Assembly (NCBI GenBank): GCA_018340805.1 | Contig: JACMZG010001863.1 | Span: 29,655,654 to 29,719,653, forward strand | Length of the DNA: 64,000 nt | DNA from: Microvelia longipes | Lineage: Eukaryota > Arthropoda > Insecta > Hemiptera > Veliidae | Direction: 5' to 3' | Shown here: positions 32,401-43,239 of the stretch, piece after piece | Layout of the letters: each line of letters begins with the position of its first letter | How positions within the stretch are numbered: position 1 is the first letter of the stretch | Program-made: the position numbers and the translations under genes | The notes under the pieces: model-generated | What the model saw: the letters and a program-made list of their open reading frames with translations, nothing else | What the model was told of the DNA's origin: nothing | The model's database searches: none

Positions 32401-35400
32401 AATTTAACTAAAATGCATAACATTTCGTCTTAAATATTGAACAAATTTAAATTAATTAACATTTTGTCTAATGTCTAATCACCCATGTAGGTACGGCGTA
32501 GGAGTCAGTGCTGCCAACTTTAAGAATTTACTGCAGCTGTCTATTTAGATTTAAACAATACAATATATTTTTTTTAAATTTTTTTGTAGGAAAAAGAAGC
32601 CCATAGGCAAAATATTTCAGTTGCCAGATGTTATCCTATGAAGAATAGATTTCCGGATATATTACCTTATGATAACTCTACTGTACAATTACCCTCTACT
32701 AAGGATGATTATATTAATGCATCATTTGCTAAGGTAAATGGTTAAAATTATTACCTTTAAACAATATTCTCAAATTCAAATATTAACTATAATTTTCAAG
32801 ACAACCTACTATACTATGCATTTTTTCATAAACTTGGTTATTAAAGCTTTTAATAAATTTTAATTTAGCTATACTAATAACTCATACCCCTTTTTATTAA
32901 TTCATCTTATCTAAATGATTATGGTAGAGCTTTTGTAGCCTTGTTTGAAAAAAGGCCAATAGATGAAAAATAAAATAAGAACTTTAAATTGAAACTCGTG
33001 TAGATAGTTTGAAGTACTTGCTATAAACTATGGAATTTATTTTGTAAAAAGTTTAAAAATATATAAAGTGATACTATTGATTCTGTACAATTATGGTGCC
33101 ACTTATGATTTCATTAAAAAAAATAATTTTAATATTTATGTTTAACGATCACTTTGTTATAGAACCTATGTAGTGGATGCCCTAACTTTATCTTAACTCA
33201 AGCTCCTCTGCCATCTACTTATGCTGATTTCTGGTCTATGATATTAGAGCAACACATTGAACTTGCAGTCTGCCTTTTGTCGTCTGACTCTCAGGTATAG
33301 TTTATATCCTTATTTATATAAGTATCCATCTATACATTTATTTTATTTATTTATTTTTAATAGATTCATAAATTAATTATACCTTAATTAATTTAATGAA
33401 TTATAAATGAATTAATATATACCTTAAAATTCATCATTCAGTCTTATAAGCACCAATACATTATGGATTTTATCTCGTGAAAAGATAAAAAAAACTATTC
33501 TCAATGAAGTAATGACTTTTTAGTTTATTCAACATATTTTAATTTGCCTTTTTTCAGATGAATGGAGAAATATACTGGCCACAGAGTAAGACTGAGGATT
33601 TAATATTTGACCAATTAAAAGTCTCTTTACAGAGTTGTAATACAAAATCATTTTGGATAGAGAGAATTATCTCTGTTTCTAACAGTAAAACATCTAGAGT
33701 TATAGTGCACTTGCAATTTACTGCTTGGCCAAACAGGTGAGTGTAATAATTTGTTTTGTGATTCTTATATTTAGTTTTTACTTGATTAAAGTTAATTTAA
33801 TTAGCAAAAATTATGAAATGTGCATAGTTGTGACATATAATAAATAATGTAGGGTTTTTATGAAATATTAGTTGTGATATTTTTGCTATTTTGCTTTTCC
33901 CTCTTATTATCATGGTTTGCATATAGCTTTTTTAAGCTCAAACTAACTTCATGTTGGACTACCCTTTATGAATTTCTGGTACAATATTACTATTAATTTG
34001 TCAAAACTTTAAAAAAATGGTTAGAAAAGAAAATATTGTGATAAAAAAGTGAGCATAAATAAAAAATTTCTTGCAAATTTAGCTGTGGTGTAGTGATCTT
34101 GACTTACTATAATTTTTTATATTCTAGACCACTTTAGCAAATGTTACTACCGAGGTTATAACAATCTACCCTTGTCAATAAAATTACTATTTGAGTGAAA
34201 ATTATGAACTAGTTTTTCTTAAGAAACAATGAGATAAATATTTTTCCCATGAGTTTCTAGATGACATCTTTAATTTTCTACTAATTAATTTTTGTTCAAC
34301 TTTCATTTGTTATATATTAATATATATTTTATATTTTTAAGTTGGTTTCCTGAAAGTCCTGGACCTTGGTTACAACTAGTTGGAGAAACGCTGTCAGTCT
34401 GGAGAGGTTGCAGAAATACTGAATCCTGTATAGTTGTCCATTGTGATTCAGGGGTCGGGAGATCAGGTTTATTTGTTGCTACTGCTGTAGCATTGTCAGA
34501 TATGCTGTTAACTCCTCATATACCTGATATGGTTATAATAGCATCAAAACTAGCGATGTGGAGAAAAAATCCTCTTAGAGATAGAGATCATTTAAAATTT
34601 GCTTATCAAACTATTCTCTATTATTGTCAAGATATTCTTATGAAGAGTAAGTTTTATTCCTTACAATCTAACCTTATTCGTTTTTTTTTTAATTAATGAA
34701 ATTTTCATATCTACAGTATATTAGAATTTTCCTTTGAAAATCCAAAAATGTGTTTCCTTTTGTCTTAAGCAGTGATAAAATTATTTAATTAATATGGTTA
34801 CATTTTTCTTAACCAATAAGTCTTATATATAGTTTGTATTTTATGTTTCTTGTCATTAGGAGGAATATTATCTAACAAAGGCACATTTGAAGAGAAAAGG
34901 AGTAAAGGTAAATCTCATACTAGGCATCCTTCACAAGATTTTCTTCTTAACTCCTCTTCACACACAACTTCTGAAGAAAGAAGGCATTCAGGTATTCTTC
35001 ATTTATTCATTTTAAACCTTATTTTTGTCTGCGTGAACTGAAAACTGTTTAAGAATCTGATGGTGACAATGACAATGTGTAAACTTTACTGAGCTATGAT
35101 AAGTCATCTTAAGAAATTATTAATTAATGTATACATTTGAACAAGTTTAAAGCAAGCATGTCAAACTGAGTGCCGCATGTGGTACGCAAAACCCATAGTG
35201 TGGCCTTGCTGATGATTCTCAAGAATTATATAATTCTCTATTGATAAATAAATATTATTTGTCGATTTAGGTATTTGATTAGTTAATAGCTGAATATAAG
35301 TGAAGGAGGCAAATAATAAAAAAGAAACAAAATAAACAAAAAAAAAGAAACAAATTATACAAAAAAAATCTGTGGCGGAGATCTGCTAGCCGGCTGAATT

Positions 35401-36560
35401 CCTTTACAAGTATTCCTAGCATTCTAAAGGAAACTCGCCCTGTTTGTGGACCTCTGTGTCACATACTTATGTAGTCCAACTTATAAAGAGACCAAGATTA
35501 GAACCTGGTATTTGGTTTGAGTATCTGGTTGACTCTGGTCTAGTTTCATTCGACTCAGAGCCTCAAATAATATTGAAAACGAAATCTTACTCCACATATC
35601 ATATTTGTATTTACATACAAAATACTGTATGTACCTACAGTATTTTAAATTATTTTGCAGTTATTTACCAAGGTTTTTTGTCTCTCATAGTGGTGTAATT
35701 GACTCTGGATCAATAAACAAATATATATTTTGTTTAAGTCAGCAAAGTGACATCACAGCTACCTAATTTCAATAGGTTTTCTGTCTTCTTGAAGGTTGAT
35801 TTTTCAAAAATAATATGCAACTAAATTATGTAGTAGATGCCGGTTATTAGAATCACAAATGTTATCAAATAAAAATTAATTTTGAAAACTTTTAATTATG
35901 TCAGACAAAGGAAAAAGGCTCAATTTGTAGATTTTTCGTGTTTTAATCTTTTTTTACAAGTGTCAAAAGGATGATATCCCAAAGTGATTACATTAAACGA
36001 CATCCACAGTATTATATATGTACTATTAATATAAGATAGTCTAATCAATGTATAAAAAATCTGAATTCTTTTTTAAATTCAGAATTTCTTTTACATTAAT
36101 TTTTTATTAAGCAAAAAAAATTTTAATTTTTAAAATATAAAAATAAAGGGGAGGGTGGTTTTCCTTGTGGTATTCCTTGGGTTTGACTTGCCTGCAAATC
36201 TAAAAAATTAGATTGTGAATAATACAATACATTTTATAATTAAACTATGTAAAGGGTTTTTTTAAGAGGTTAGTAGTTTGAAATGAAATGTTTCTTGTTA
36301 ATTTTTTGGGGTATGAGTTTTTGAAACTTGTTTAGTTAAAAATTTTAATGCTCTTAAAATCATCTAGTGCCTATCTTTAATTTTACATATTTGTTTTTTT
36401 CTAATTTCTTATCTAATTTTTATAATTTTTAGACATAGGAGGTAATTTTTTTTTGTAATTGCATTTTTTTGCAGATGCCAGCAGTACTGGGAGTAGGATG
36501 AGTGAAATAGATCCTCTAAATCAATTAGATCCTCTCTGGCAAATTAAAAGACAGGCATAA
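14465..36560 (+). CDS. mop: Myopic / HD-PTP (PTPN23) orthologue, 19 exons, 2001 residues
   Basis: Exons: 14465-14554, 14715-14911, 16123-16300, 16861-17005, 18559-18685, 19611-19776, 20735-20976, 21887-22019, 22984-23118, 24970-25204, 25681-25877, 25959-28895, 31218-31463, 32590-32733, 33163-33294, 33558-33736, 34342-34646, 34860-34991, 36475-36560. All are GT-AG and total 6006 nt in frame, from MEAVPRLPMYFFELK to QIKRQA-stop. Domains: Bro1 (about 5-390; e.g. AILYNIGALHSHMGA); coiled-coil V domain (about 395-715); long low-complexity linker (about 720-1635); tyrosine-phosphatase domain (about 1640-1925); short Ser-rich tail. Known role: an ESCRT-associated scaffold on endosomes that binds CHMP4 through Bro1 and sorts ubiquitinated receptors (EGFR, integrins, Toll-pathway cargo in flies). 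The Bro1 plus V plus PTP combination is unique to HD-PTP; ALIX lacks the PTP domain. It is divergent from BAP18. Confidence 0.96.
15080..15241. mobile_element. 162-bp MITE with TA target duplication (family B, copy 1)
   Basis: Terminal inverted repeat TGACAAAC...GTTTGTCA, with TA at 15078-15079 and 15242-15243. The internal arms gttaaaatcagttgacagc and gctgtcaactgatttta extend the inverted repeat. It shares its body (gtggttcaacatccagga, ctccctcg) with a second copy at 42782-42958. A TA duplication suggests a Tc1/mariner-driven MITE. It lies in myopic intron 2. Confidence 0.82.
17390..18415 (-). repeat. Two adjacent copies of the main dispersed repeat family in myopic intron 4
   Basis: The younger copy starts near 17905 with acttttcctcatttatact and continues with ccgaaaccaggatgtcac, then tactaagtttcgttataata and gaccgcttagaatgaaac. 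A more diverged copy of the same parts precedes it (about 17450-17880: tcactaagtttcagtataat, gtcagtgactgcttgg). Both run opposite to the copies at 40435-41110 and 55685-56075. Edges are approximate. No coding sequence. Confidence 0.7.
21014..21337. mobile_element. Hairpin element with 37-bp terminal inverted repeats in myopic intron 7
   Basis: The left end (21014-21051, containing actagaattaaaaacaatta) is the inverse of the right end (21299-21337), near identical. Inside, a second inverted pair surrounds cagagctgttttcagactct / gcaaacagctctgatgatga at about 21070-21170. It begins only about 40 bp after the donor at 20977. It resembles a nested or doubly palindromic MITE; class unknown. Confidence 0.7.
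23270..23480 (-). repeat. Degenerate fragment of the main dispersed repeat family
   Basis: Shows aattatccgtttcaggtatt followed by tatcctagagagttgaaact, parts also present at 54756-54870. The flanking terminal hairpin is missing or decayed. It lies in myopic intron 9. Confidence 0.55.
24104..24920 (-). mobile_element. pogo/Tigger-like DNA transposon relic, 817 bp
   Basis: Perfect 12-bp termini CAGTCGGACCTC at each end, continuing imperfectly (TAAATAACGAAC versus CATATAACAAAC), with TA duplications at 24102-24103 and 24921-24922. This is the standard Tigger/pogo end. It carries part of a transposase on the minus strand (24232-24561) and is internally deleted compared with full elements of about 2 kb or more. 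It lies in myopic intron 9. Confidence 0.9.
24232..24561 (-). pseudogene. pogo/Tigger transposase N-terminal (CENP-B-like HTH) pseudogene
   Basis: Minus-strand pieces read SKQKSLSLSEQIILLKDSDD, then KIAPSSISTI, and after a frame change NEDIDDAILQWVTMLRDKN with MPVTGPLIKEKTAKYA. These match the paired helix-turn-helix DNA-binding regions of Tigger transposases and CENP-B-like proteins. Stop codons and at least one frameshift interrupt them, and the DDE catalytic part is absent. Confidence 0.85.
25959..28895 (+). CDS. mop: myopic exon 12: end of V domain plus giant low-complexity linker
   Basis: A single 2937-nt exon gives residues 616-1594. The first 100 or so residues are charged helix (LIEQNLAAQENILKALTDAY to RVQQEEREAIL) and close the V domain. 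About 870 residues of Gln/Ser/Asn/Tyr/Pro-rich disordered sequence follow, with recurring short blocks of the type G-x-Y-x-Q-x and Y-P-Q, especially in the last 250 residues. Near the end NIDLLAGLDFAIADAP and PLQPLPPPV form an acidic LLxxLDF-type clathrin/adaptor-like motif beside a proline run. In vertebrate HD-PTP the corresponding proline-rich region binds ESCRT and endocytic partners. No PTAP or PSAP motif was found. Confidence 0.93.
29948..30225. repeat. Fold-back element with about 135-bp arms and an 18-nt C tract
   Basis: The left arm (gatttatgtcttccc through caaaactgaac) and right arm (gttcggttttg through ggaagacctaaatc) are near-perfect inverses about a six-base centre (taatca, near 30078). 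Near 30192-30209 the right arm holds 18 consecutive C residues that the left arm lacks. A relative of the left arm is at 51378-51510. It lies in myopic intron 12, so the pre-mRNA could form a long hairpin. Confidence 0.88.
31703..31783. mobile_element. 81-bp MITE, same family as 5902-6081
   Basis: Ends ggcccgtattcaaaggca / ctttgaatacgggcc, flanked by TGA (31700-31702 and 31784-31786). The centre is ctccttaaggaacgaggag. It lies in myopic intron 13. Confidence 0.82.
32590..34646 (+). CDS. mop: myopic exons 14-17: tyrosine-phosphatase-like domain with altered active site
   Basis: Exons 32590-32733, 33163-33294, 33558-33736 and 34342-34646. Conserved PTP landmarks: KNRFPDILPYD (pTyr loop region), DYINASFAK, FILTQAPLPSTYADFWSMI, and the P-loop HCDSGVGRSG with Cys1862 and Arg1868. 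Departures from the PTP1B-type consensus: WPD loop is W-P-N (Asn1827 replaces the general acid), P-loop HCSAG is HCDSG (Asp1863, Ser1864), and the Q-loop Gln position aligns with Arg in NPLRDRDHLKF. In human HD-PTP a Ser at the Ala position of the P-loop has been linked to loss of activity. This copy keeps that Ser and adds further changes. Catalytic inactivity is inferred. Confidence 0.92.
34992..36474. other. mop: myopic intron 18
   Basis: Last intron, 1483 bp. Part of it (about 35440-35720) resembles the repeat at 53540-54250: both have a gactc-rich stretch followed by atattgaaaacga and ttactcca/ctactcga. The rest is AT-rich with nothing recognised. Confidence 0.5.
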
Positions 36561-37117
36561 TTTCTATTCAATTATTTTAGCTGCATTTTTAAAATTATTT
36601 TATTGTGAAAAGTTGGAACTGAAATTTTCTATTATACCAATTTGATAGTAAAATTCGATGTTAAATAATGTTTTAAAGTAATTGTCTTCATCAATTGATG
36701 ATTCTAGTATGGTGTACCTACGTAAGTTTCTGTGATATTAAGTTTTATCTGTATAACTGAATATTAGTGCATTATGGATGTAGAGATCTAATAATCTCGA
36801 TAATTAATTATGTGTAGGTACAGCATACTTAAACTGTTTAATACTTGTTATTATTTATTTTTGTATTTTATTATCTATAGTTTAATATTTAGTAAAAATT
36901 GGATTATTATTGGGGTTTATTATTCGTTTTAAGTATTAATTGAAGCATGTTCCAACTTTTCTATCACTATCCGGGTCCATCCTTTGCCCTTTTCCCTCCG
37001 ACTAAGTGTCCCTTTTTTCTATCTAAGAAATCATAAGTTTCCAAACACTTTACATTGTAAAATAGCTTCAAAAAATTGTAGTATTAACAGGAATCATACT
37101 CTTATACTTTTTTATTT
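36561..37117 (+). other. mop: myopic 3' UTR, proximal part
   Basis: AT-rich sequence after the TAA at 36558-36560 with no coding continuation. The transcript end cannot be fixed because AATAAA hexamers are frequent (the first cluster is in the duplicated segment at 37118-37340). Confidence 0.45.
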
Positions 37118-37340
37118 TCATTAAAAATTATTAATTCTTTTGTTTTAAATATCTAATTTACTAAATGAATTTACCCTGTAATAGAATAAAGTAAATAATA
37201 AAGATAAATAAGTTACTTAAGATAATTTTCATTAAAAATTATTAATTATTTTGTTTAAATGTCTAATTTAATAAATAAATTTACCCTGTAATAGAATAAA
37301 GTAAATAATAAAGATAAATAAATTTCTTAAGATAATTTTC
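37118..37340. repeat. Tandem duplication, period 110 bp
   Basis: Two copies of one unit lie head to tail. ttaccctgtaatagaataaa starts at 37171 and again at 37281, with gtaaataataaagataaata following each; flanks match back to attattaatt. Divergence is low (a few substitutions), so the duplication is recent or conserved. It doubles a set of AATAAA hexamers downstream of myopic. Confidence 0.9.
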
Positions 37341-40300
37341 AGTTAAAATATCAATATTTTTACAGACTGAAAGACTGCGTTGCTACATCAAAGCTATAAC
37401 ATCTGTATTTTTTTTACAAATTGATGTAATTTGTAACTTTTTCGTAAATAGCTATGTATTGTAGTTTTAACTTGTTTAATGGGCAGTCTCATTTGTTATG
37501 AGTTCTTGTTTTATGGCCAGAGGTACAAATTAGTAAAATAATGTTAGTTAATTTAATTAAAGCTTACTATTTTATAAAAAAGGTTGTTTTATAAGAGTTA
37601 CTAGTAAGTTAAAACGAATCCAACATTTCTTTTCCCCAAGTAAAATGATTTACTGAGGCACAAAGTTCTAATCAAAATTAAATACCTGTTATTCTTGTTT
37701 TGGTTCTAAAATAAAAATTAGAGAACTTAAAGAATTCCTGGCAAATTTAAAATTTCAATTATTCTTCAATTCTTGACTAATTAAACATTTTTACACAACT
37801 GTTTTTTATTCAAATGTAGAAATAAAAATTAGTAAGCTGTGATATTTTAACTTTTTATAAAGATTATGTTGGCTTAAACTGATTTTCAGAATATTTTGTT
37901 CCCCGTTGTTAGCTACATAAATAAATTGTGATGGCTTTTTATTTATTTTACCTTGCTTGTTACTTCACAAAATAACTTACTTCAGCTATCTAATCCTCAA
38001 TCGATATGAAGCATTAAGTTTATTTTGTCAAATATCTCTGTAACTTCAAAACTTCAGTGATCATCGTGAAATCGTCTGCAATAATAGCAACACCACCTTT
38101 GCAACTTTCCACCAATAAGCTTTAATTAATTTCTAAGCAGAGCCAGCTTTCACCTCTAATTTTTTCTGCAGTGCCTAAACTAGTAAAACCACAACTGTTT
38201 AAACTTTTATATTTAATGTTTCTCTATGGTTCTTTAACTCTTTGTTTAGTTTATTTAGATTGAGTTGTATTTAAGTTATGGTGTCTACTTACTTAGGCAC
38301 TTAATTTATGTCTTTTGCTTTTAGATCAAAGCTCATTTGGGAAAGAAAAAGCTGGTGTTCTCTGTAACTTCTGCATTTTTAAATTGTCAGCAAACTGAAT
38401 TTTGTTAATAAAGAGTTAAATTTCATTTAAGTTAATAATTTTTAGTTAATTTATTATTATTTATTTATTTGATATTTAAATGTATTTTTATTCATTAGTT
38501 ATAAAGTTTAACCTCTTAAATTGTGGTAGTTTATTTTTTTATATTTAATATTCAATTTTTATTTAATAATTTATGAAAATTGTTATTTTATCATTGCTGA
38601 TAATTATAATTAGTTGTATTAATTATGGGTTTGTTTAAAAATGATGAAGTGTTCCTATTACAAGGTATGCTTCATAATTTTTAGGTTATTGTTGTAATCT
38701 AACAAGTGGTTAGTGATTCAATATTAAAGCAGTTGTAAATAAAAAGATTGCCAGACTAGTTTTCACATTTTAGGGAATAGAGCAAATTTAAAAAAAATGA
38801 AATAAATAAAATATGAAGATATCTACTTAATACCACGTCCAGGTGCAGATCACTATATAGTGTTGTTAGAGTTATTTTTAAAATAATAATTATTAAGTCA
38901 TTAAATAAAAAATGGAATTAATCACAATGAACTTAAAGAACAATACTAATACAAAAAATTTAACTGAACTGAATGTTGATTTTTAATGAAGTGTTCTCTG
39001 ATGACATACGAGTGCAATGAATCTTTAAAAAAATAGTTCAAACTATTCTTCGAATTTAAAAGACCAGAAGAAGATTTCATTTTTTTATTTATTTTAAACA
39101 AACTCTATTCCAAAATTCCTGCCTCTAACTTGAGAGATGGCCATTAAGTTGCTCCGTGTTGTGTTGGGGATAAGTTTTTCCACAAACCATCTCTTTATAT
39201 TTTTAAATGGACTAATTAGTTGGTAAACATTATTCCAATCCTTAATTTATTTTGTTTATTGGTACCATTACGGCAATCTCAAAAAAAGCTCTTTGCAGTG
39301 ACTATAGATTATTTTATAAAAATTATATTCTAATTTTTTTGTAATTTATATATTTATCACTAACTAATACATTTAGTTAAATTAATAAATCAAAGTTTTT
39401 TTTCTTAATTAATTATTATTGACTGCATATGAATTGTTAGCTTGTGTTATTATTAACATGTTTATAGCCTCTTTTGGTAGATATTTGTTCTCATAGAGTG
39501 TAAATGTGTTAATAATTATATTAGTAAATCTAAAAATATATAATATTATATTTTACTCATTTATTTATTTATTTATAATTATGAACAATTTTTTATAATA
39601 AAAATAATTGAGGAAGTTTATGATGCCATTGTTAAATATGCGTAACAAGGTGACATATAATATTTTCAGTGATCAAATTAAAGGGGCCTTTTAATGTTTC
39701 ACTTTTTTACTGTTCTATTTTTCCTGGTATTTTACTTTTACATTCCATAATAAATGATAAACTTAGTTTTATTTGGAAATTTTAAAATGTTGCCTTATTT
39801 AAATGTTTGGACCATTTATGTTTACATTTTTATTATTTATTTTTTACTCGTACATGTATTTTTTATAGACCATGCCATGAAATTAAAATTTATGATTAAC
39901 CCCTTTTAATATCTTTATTTATTCTTTACATGTGTTGTATTATTATATATAGTTAGTTTAGTTACTCATATTGTTTAATAATAAAGTTTCACTAATTTAT
40001 TATGTGAATTTATTATGTTTATTTTAAAACTATTTGTATTCATTGTATAGTTATGCCTGTATCCAACCCAACCTTCACTATTACCAAAATTGTGTCAGTG
40101 AGGCTGAAGAAGTTTTTAGGGAAATCTATAAATTATTTAGTTTAACACAAATTCTTTGTGTGTAACTTTAGTGCATTGGAGTGGATAATCAAATAGGTTT
40201 TGCAAATACTTTAACAAAAAACAAGTGTTCTTTTCAGACTATATGAAGCGAACACTTGAACCAGAAAGCAAGAATTTTTAAACCAATACGATCATTTAAA

Positions 40301-40379
40301 GTTAAAAAGTGTTTTTATTTAAACTAAAAGTGTGTCTATTTCATCTTTATCGTCAAAATAGTTATAATTATAACTATCT

Positions 40380-40425
40380 CGTTATATTTATCTTAATTGG
40401 AATTCCAATTAAGATAAATATAACG
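40380..40425. repeat. Perfect 46-bp palindrome
   Basis: An uninterrupted palindrome centred on GAATTC (arm cgttatatttatcttaattg). It sits about 10 bp before the dispersed repeat copy at 40435-41110 and may mark the insertion junction or an AT-rich cruciform site. Confidence 0.95.
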
Positions 40426-40434
40426 TATTAAGAT

Positions 40435-41110
40435 AAAAAATCGAGTACGGGGTAACTCGAAACTTTTCCTCATTACATCGGAATCGCTTCGCTCATCCTC
40501 TCTGCTTCGGACCCGCTTTGCTCGTCCTCAGAAATACAGTTCGCTATATTTATACTGCAACATGCCTTTGGATTCGCTTCGCTTGTCTTCAGATAGCAAA
40601 TGCATCCGAATCATTCTCAGAAGTCACCCATAAAGTTTGACCACGCCCAATGCTCCTTAATTTTTACGATCCAACAAAAATCATGGATATACTTGTAGTG
40701 TACTTATTTATTACGTAATGGTATACACTTGTACCAAATTTCAACTCAATTGGACCATTTCCCAATTTTTTTAAAAAACGTACACAAGTCATTCAATAAA
40801 AATTTAACTAATGCTGATAATGAAATGAAACTTGGCACATATGTTAGTCTTATACATAGTCACATGCGTGTCAAATCTCAATCCGATCGCACATTTTTTT
40901 CGCGCTTTATGATTTTTCGAAATTGTCATTATTGCGGGTTAATGACGTCTTAAAAAATATTTTCCGAATAGCACAACTACAGCGGTAGACTGATTTTTGT
41001 ACCAAATTTCAATTTTCTTGCAAAAATACACTGTGTGCTACGATGATTACAGACACACACAGACAGACAACTTTGCAAAAACCACTCAGGAGGCCTTAAA
41101 ACGCCTGAAA
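40435..41110 (+). repeat. Main dispersed repeat family, copy in plus orientation
   Basis: Begins with the block aacttttcctcattacatcg, then cttcggacccgctttgctcg, then atccaacaaaaatcatggat and gtaccaaatttcaactcaat. It ends near acagacaactttgcaaaaac and gaggccttaaaacgcctgaa. Shares this block order with 47205-47830 and 55685-56075, and is inverse to 17390-18415. No open frame; non-autonomous. Confidence 0.78.
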
Positions 41111-41887
41111 CGGATAATTACGGAATTAATAAGGAAAATTAAAATGTGCAAATAATATTTGCACATTCGTCCTCTCTTAAAAAATGAAATGATTGATGTG
41201 ACCAATGTTTTTCTTTGTAAATAAAGGACCAAACGTTTGATAATTGTAAAGAACAGGAATTCTGTAAAATATCTTAGCTGTTTTTTTTCCATTTTGTACA
41301 CATCAGTATTGGTTATTGTTCTCAGATTTGTGAAGTGAGAGTTAATATTTCACAATAGCGTAATACTACATCCTTGTTTAAAACTCTAAAGATCCTATTT
41401 TACTGCAGAGAAGCGTGATTCCGTCATGGGGCTGTAAAGCCTAAAATACATCACTTCTTATCCTTATTTAACACGGTGTTAATGAAAAATAGTAATAATC
41501 ATGATAGCGTGAATCCGCGAGAGTATTTCATTACTGAAAATGTCTCGACTTGTATTTTTTTCTTAAAATGTTATGTTCCGCTACAATATAATTTTATTAA
41601 CAGTTAGTTAAAAGGCCTATTAATAAGAACTTAATGCCTAGTTAAAACAATAAATACAAACAGACTTTTACCTGGCTTAGTCTCTTATTTGTTAAACCCT
41701 GGGATCCTTAGATCCTGCAGCCCTTTAGGTGCTACTATTGTGCTGACGAATTTTTCGAACTTTGTAAAAACGAACGTTGAGTTAATTGAGCTTAAAATTA
41801 ATTCCTTGCCTCTTATTTGGACAACAATTTCTATGTGGCGTATAATTTAAAAAAAAAATATTTATGTGTAATATTTAAAAAATTATT

Positions 41888-41913
41888 ATCATGCCATCTA
41901 CAGATGGCATGAT
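41888..41913. repeat. Perfect 26-bp palindrome
   Basis: Arms atcatgccatcta and tagatggcatgat read as inverse copies about the centre (...ctacag...), with at most a small central imperfection. No gene context; function unknown. A second imperfect hairpin (gattttagtcgat / atcgactaaaatc) follows at about 41980-42012. Confidence 0.7.
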
Positions 41914-42781
41914 GTGACTTTTTTGTTTCATATATGGTAGCTCTGCTTTTTCTAGTTTGCTTGCTTAAGAGGGGTTAGATTTTAGTCGATTTTATACATC
42001 GACTAAAATCTAATAATTGTTAACCAAATTGAGGAAGGTTCAAATCGGAAGTTTATTATGTTGTACTGGCCCTTAAAATCGGAAGTAGGATCGTGATCAA
42101 TGTACAAAGGTCCAAAAATATTAGATAATTTAACTTATTTCATAAGTTTTACTTGATTACACGCTCATCTACTTGATTTTTATTTCATACCAACGAATCT
42201 ATGTTTAGATCTTTTTTAGTATTATTATTGTGAATTGGTCATAGTGATATATTTTCCATTTTCTACGTTTCATGCTTGTTCTTGGTTATTCTCAGCACTT
42301 CTTATGAGTTTTTATTGTTCGTTTTAGTTATTTATTTTATTTAATTGGTTTTTAATATAATTATAACACTGAATGCGTTAAAACATCAATCAGAAACGCG
42401 TAAAATATTAAAATGTAATAGTTTTTTCGTTACAGATTGATGCAAAAGTAACTTGTTTAATTTTTCTAAATCTGATACTAAATTTGTTTGTGAGTTAGAA
42501 TGTACCATGCTTTTAGAAACTGCGTGTTTTTTACTATATTTTTTTCGCGAGTTCAAATTTTTTGATGGTTTTGCATACGGCTTATACTTGCGAAAACTTA
42601 TCAAAGGACACCATCAACCAATGTTTTATAAATAGAACTATACAAAGTTATATTTGTAAAACTTTACCACCATCCATCTTATAAGAAGGTAATTTTCATT
42701 AAAATTTAATTTAGTTTATTTTTATAAGTCTATTAGTAGAATAGTCTATTACCGTGCTTAAAAAAATTATAGCTACTCCTA

Positions 42782-42958
42782 TGACACACGGTTAAAATTA
42801 GTTGACAGCGTTCCTTTTCCTATTTTCCTAAATAATGTCAAGGAATCAATGGTGTTGGTCTGATATGACATTGCTGGCGTGGTTTAACATCCAGGATTGT
42901 CCTCATTACTCCCTCGTATTATTTTCCCACGTTATCAACTGATTTTAATTGTGTGTTA
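42782..42958. mobile_element. 177-bp MITE with TA target duplication (family B, copy 2)
   Basis: Termini TGACACAC and GTGTGTTA, flanked by TA (42780-42781 and 42959-42960). Subterminal arms gttaaaattagttgacag and gttatcaactgatttta. Body shared with 15080-15241, including gtggtttaacatccagga. Confidence 0.82.
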
Positions 42959-43239
42959 TACTATATTTACAGTAGTGGCATCTATATTACAACTAATAGT
43001 TTTAATAATTTTGAACACACGTCTAAAAGTCGAAGCAGAGGGTTCGATAAACCTTTTGGGTCATTTACATACAGGACTGTCTAGCGAGGGTGGCAGCCCT
43101 CCTTGGGCCCCTTAACCTAAAATAAATTAGAAGAAAATACATCAAAAATGTAAATTAAAAAAATTCATATTAAATATTTGTAAAATTATAATGTATAAAA
43201 ATATTTATTTATTATAATTATGAAATTTATTTATAGCAC

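Noticed and set aside
42386..42635. 72-codon minus-strand and 60-codon plus-strand frames
   Set aside because: The minus reading (KSMVHSNSQTNLVSDLEKLN) looks protein-like, but it is preceded by an in-frame stop, has no plausible start or splice partner, and matches no family I know.
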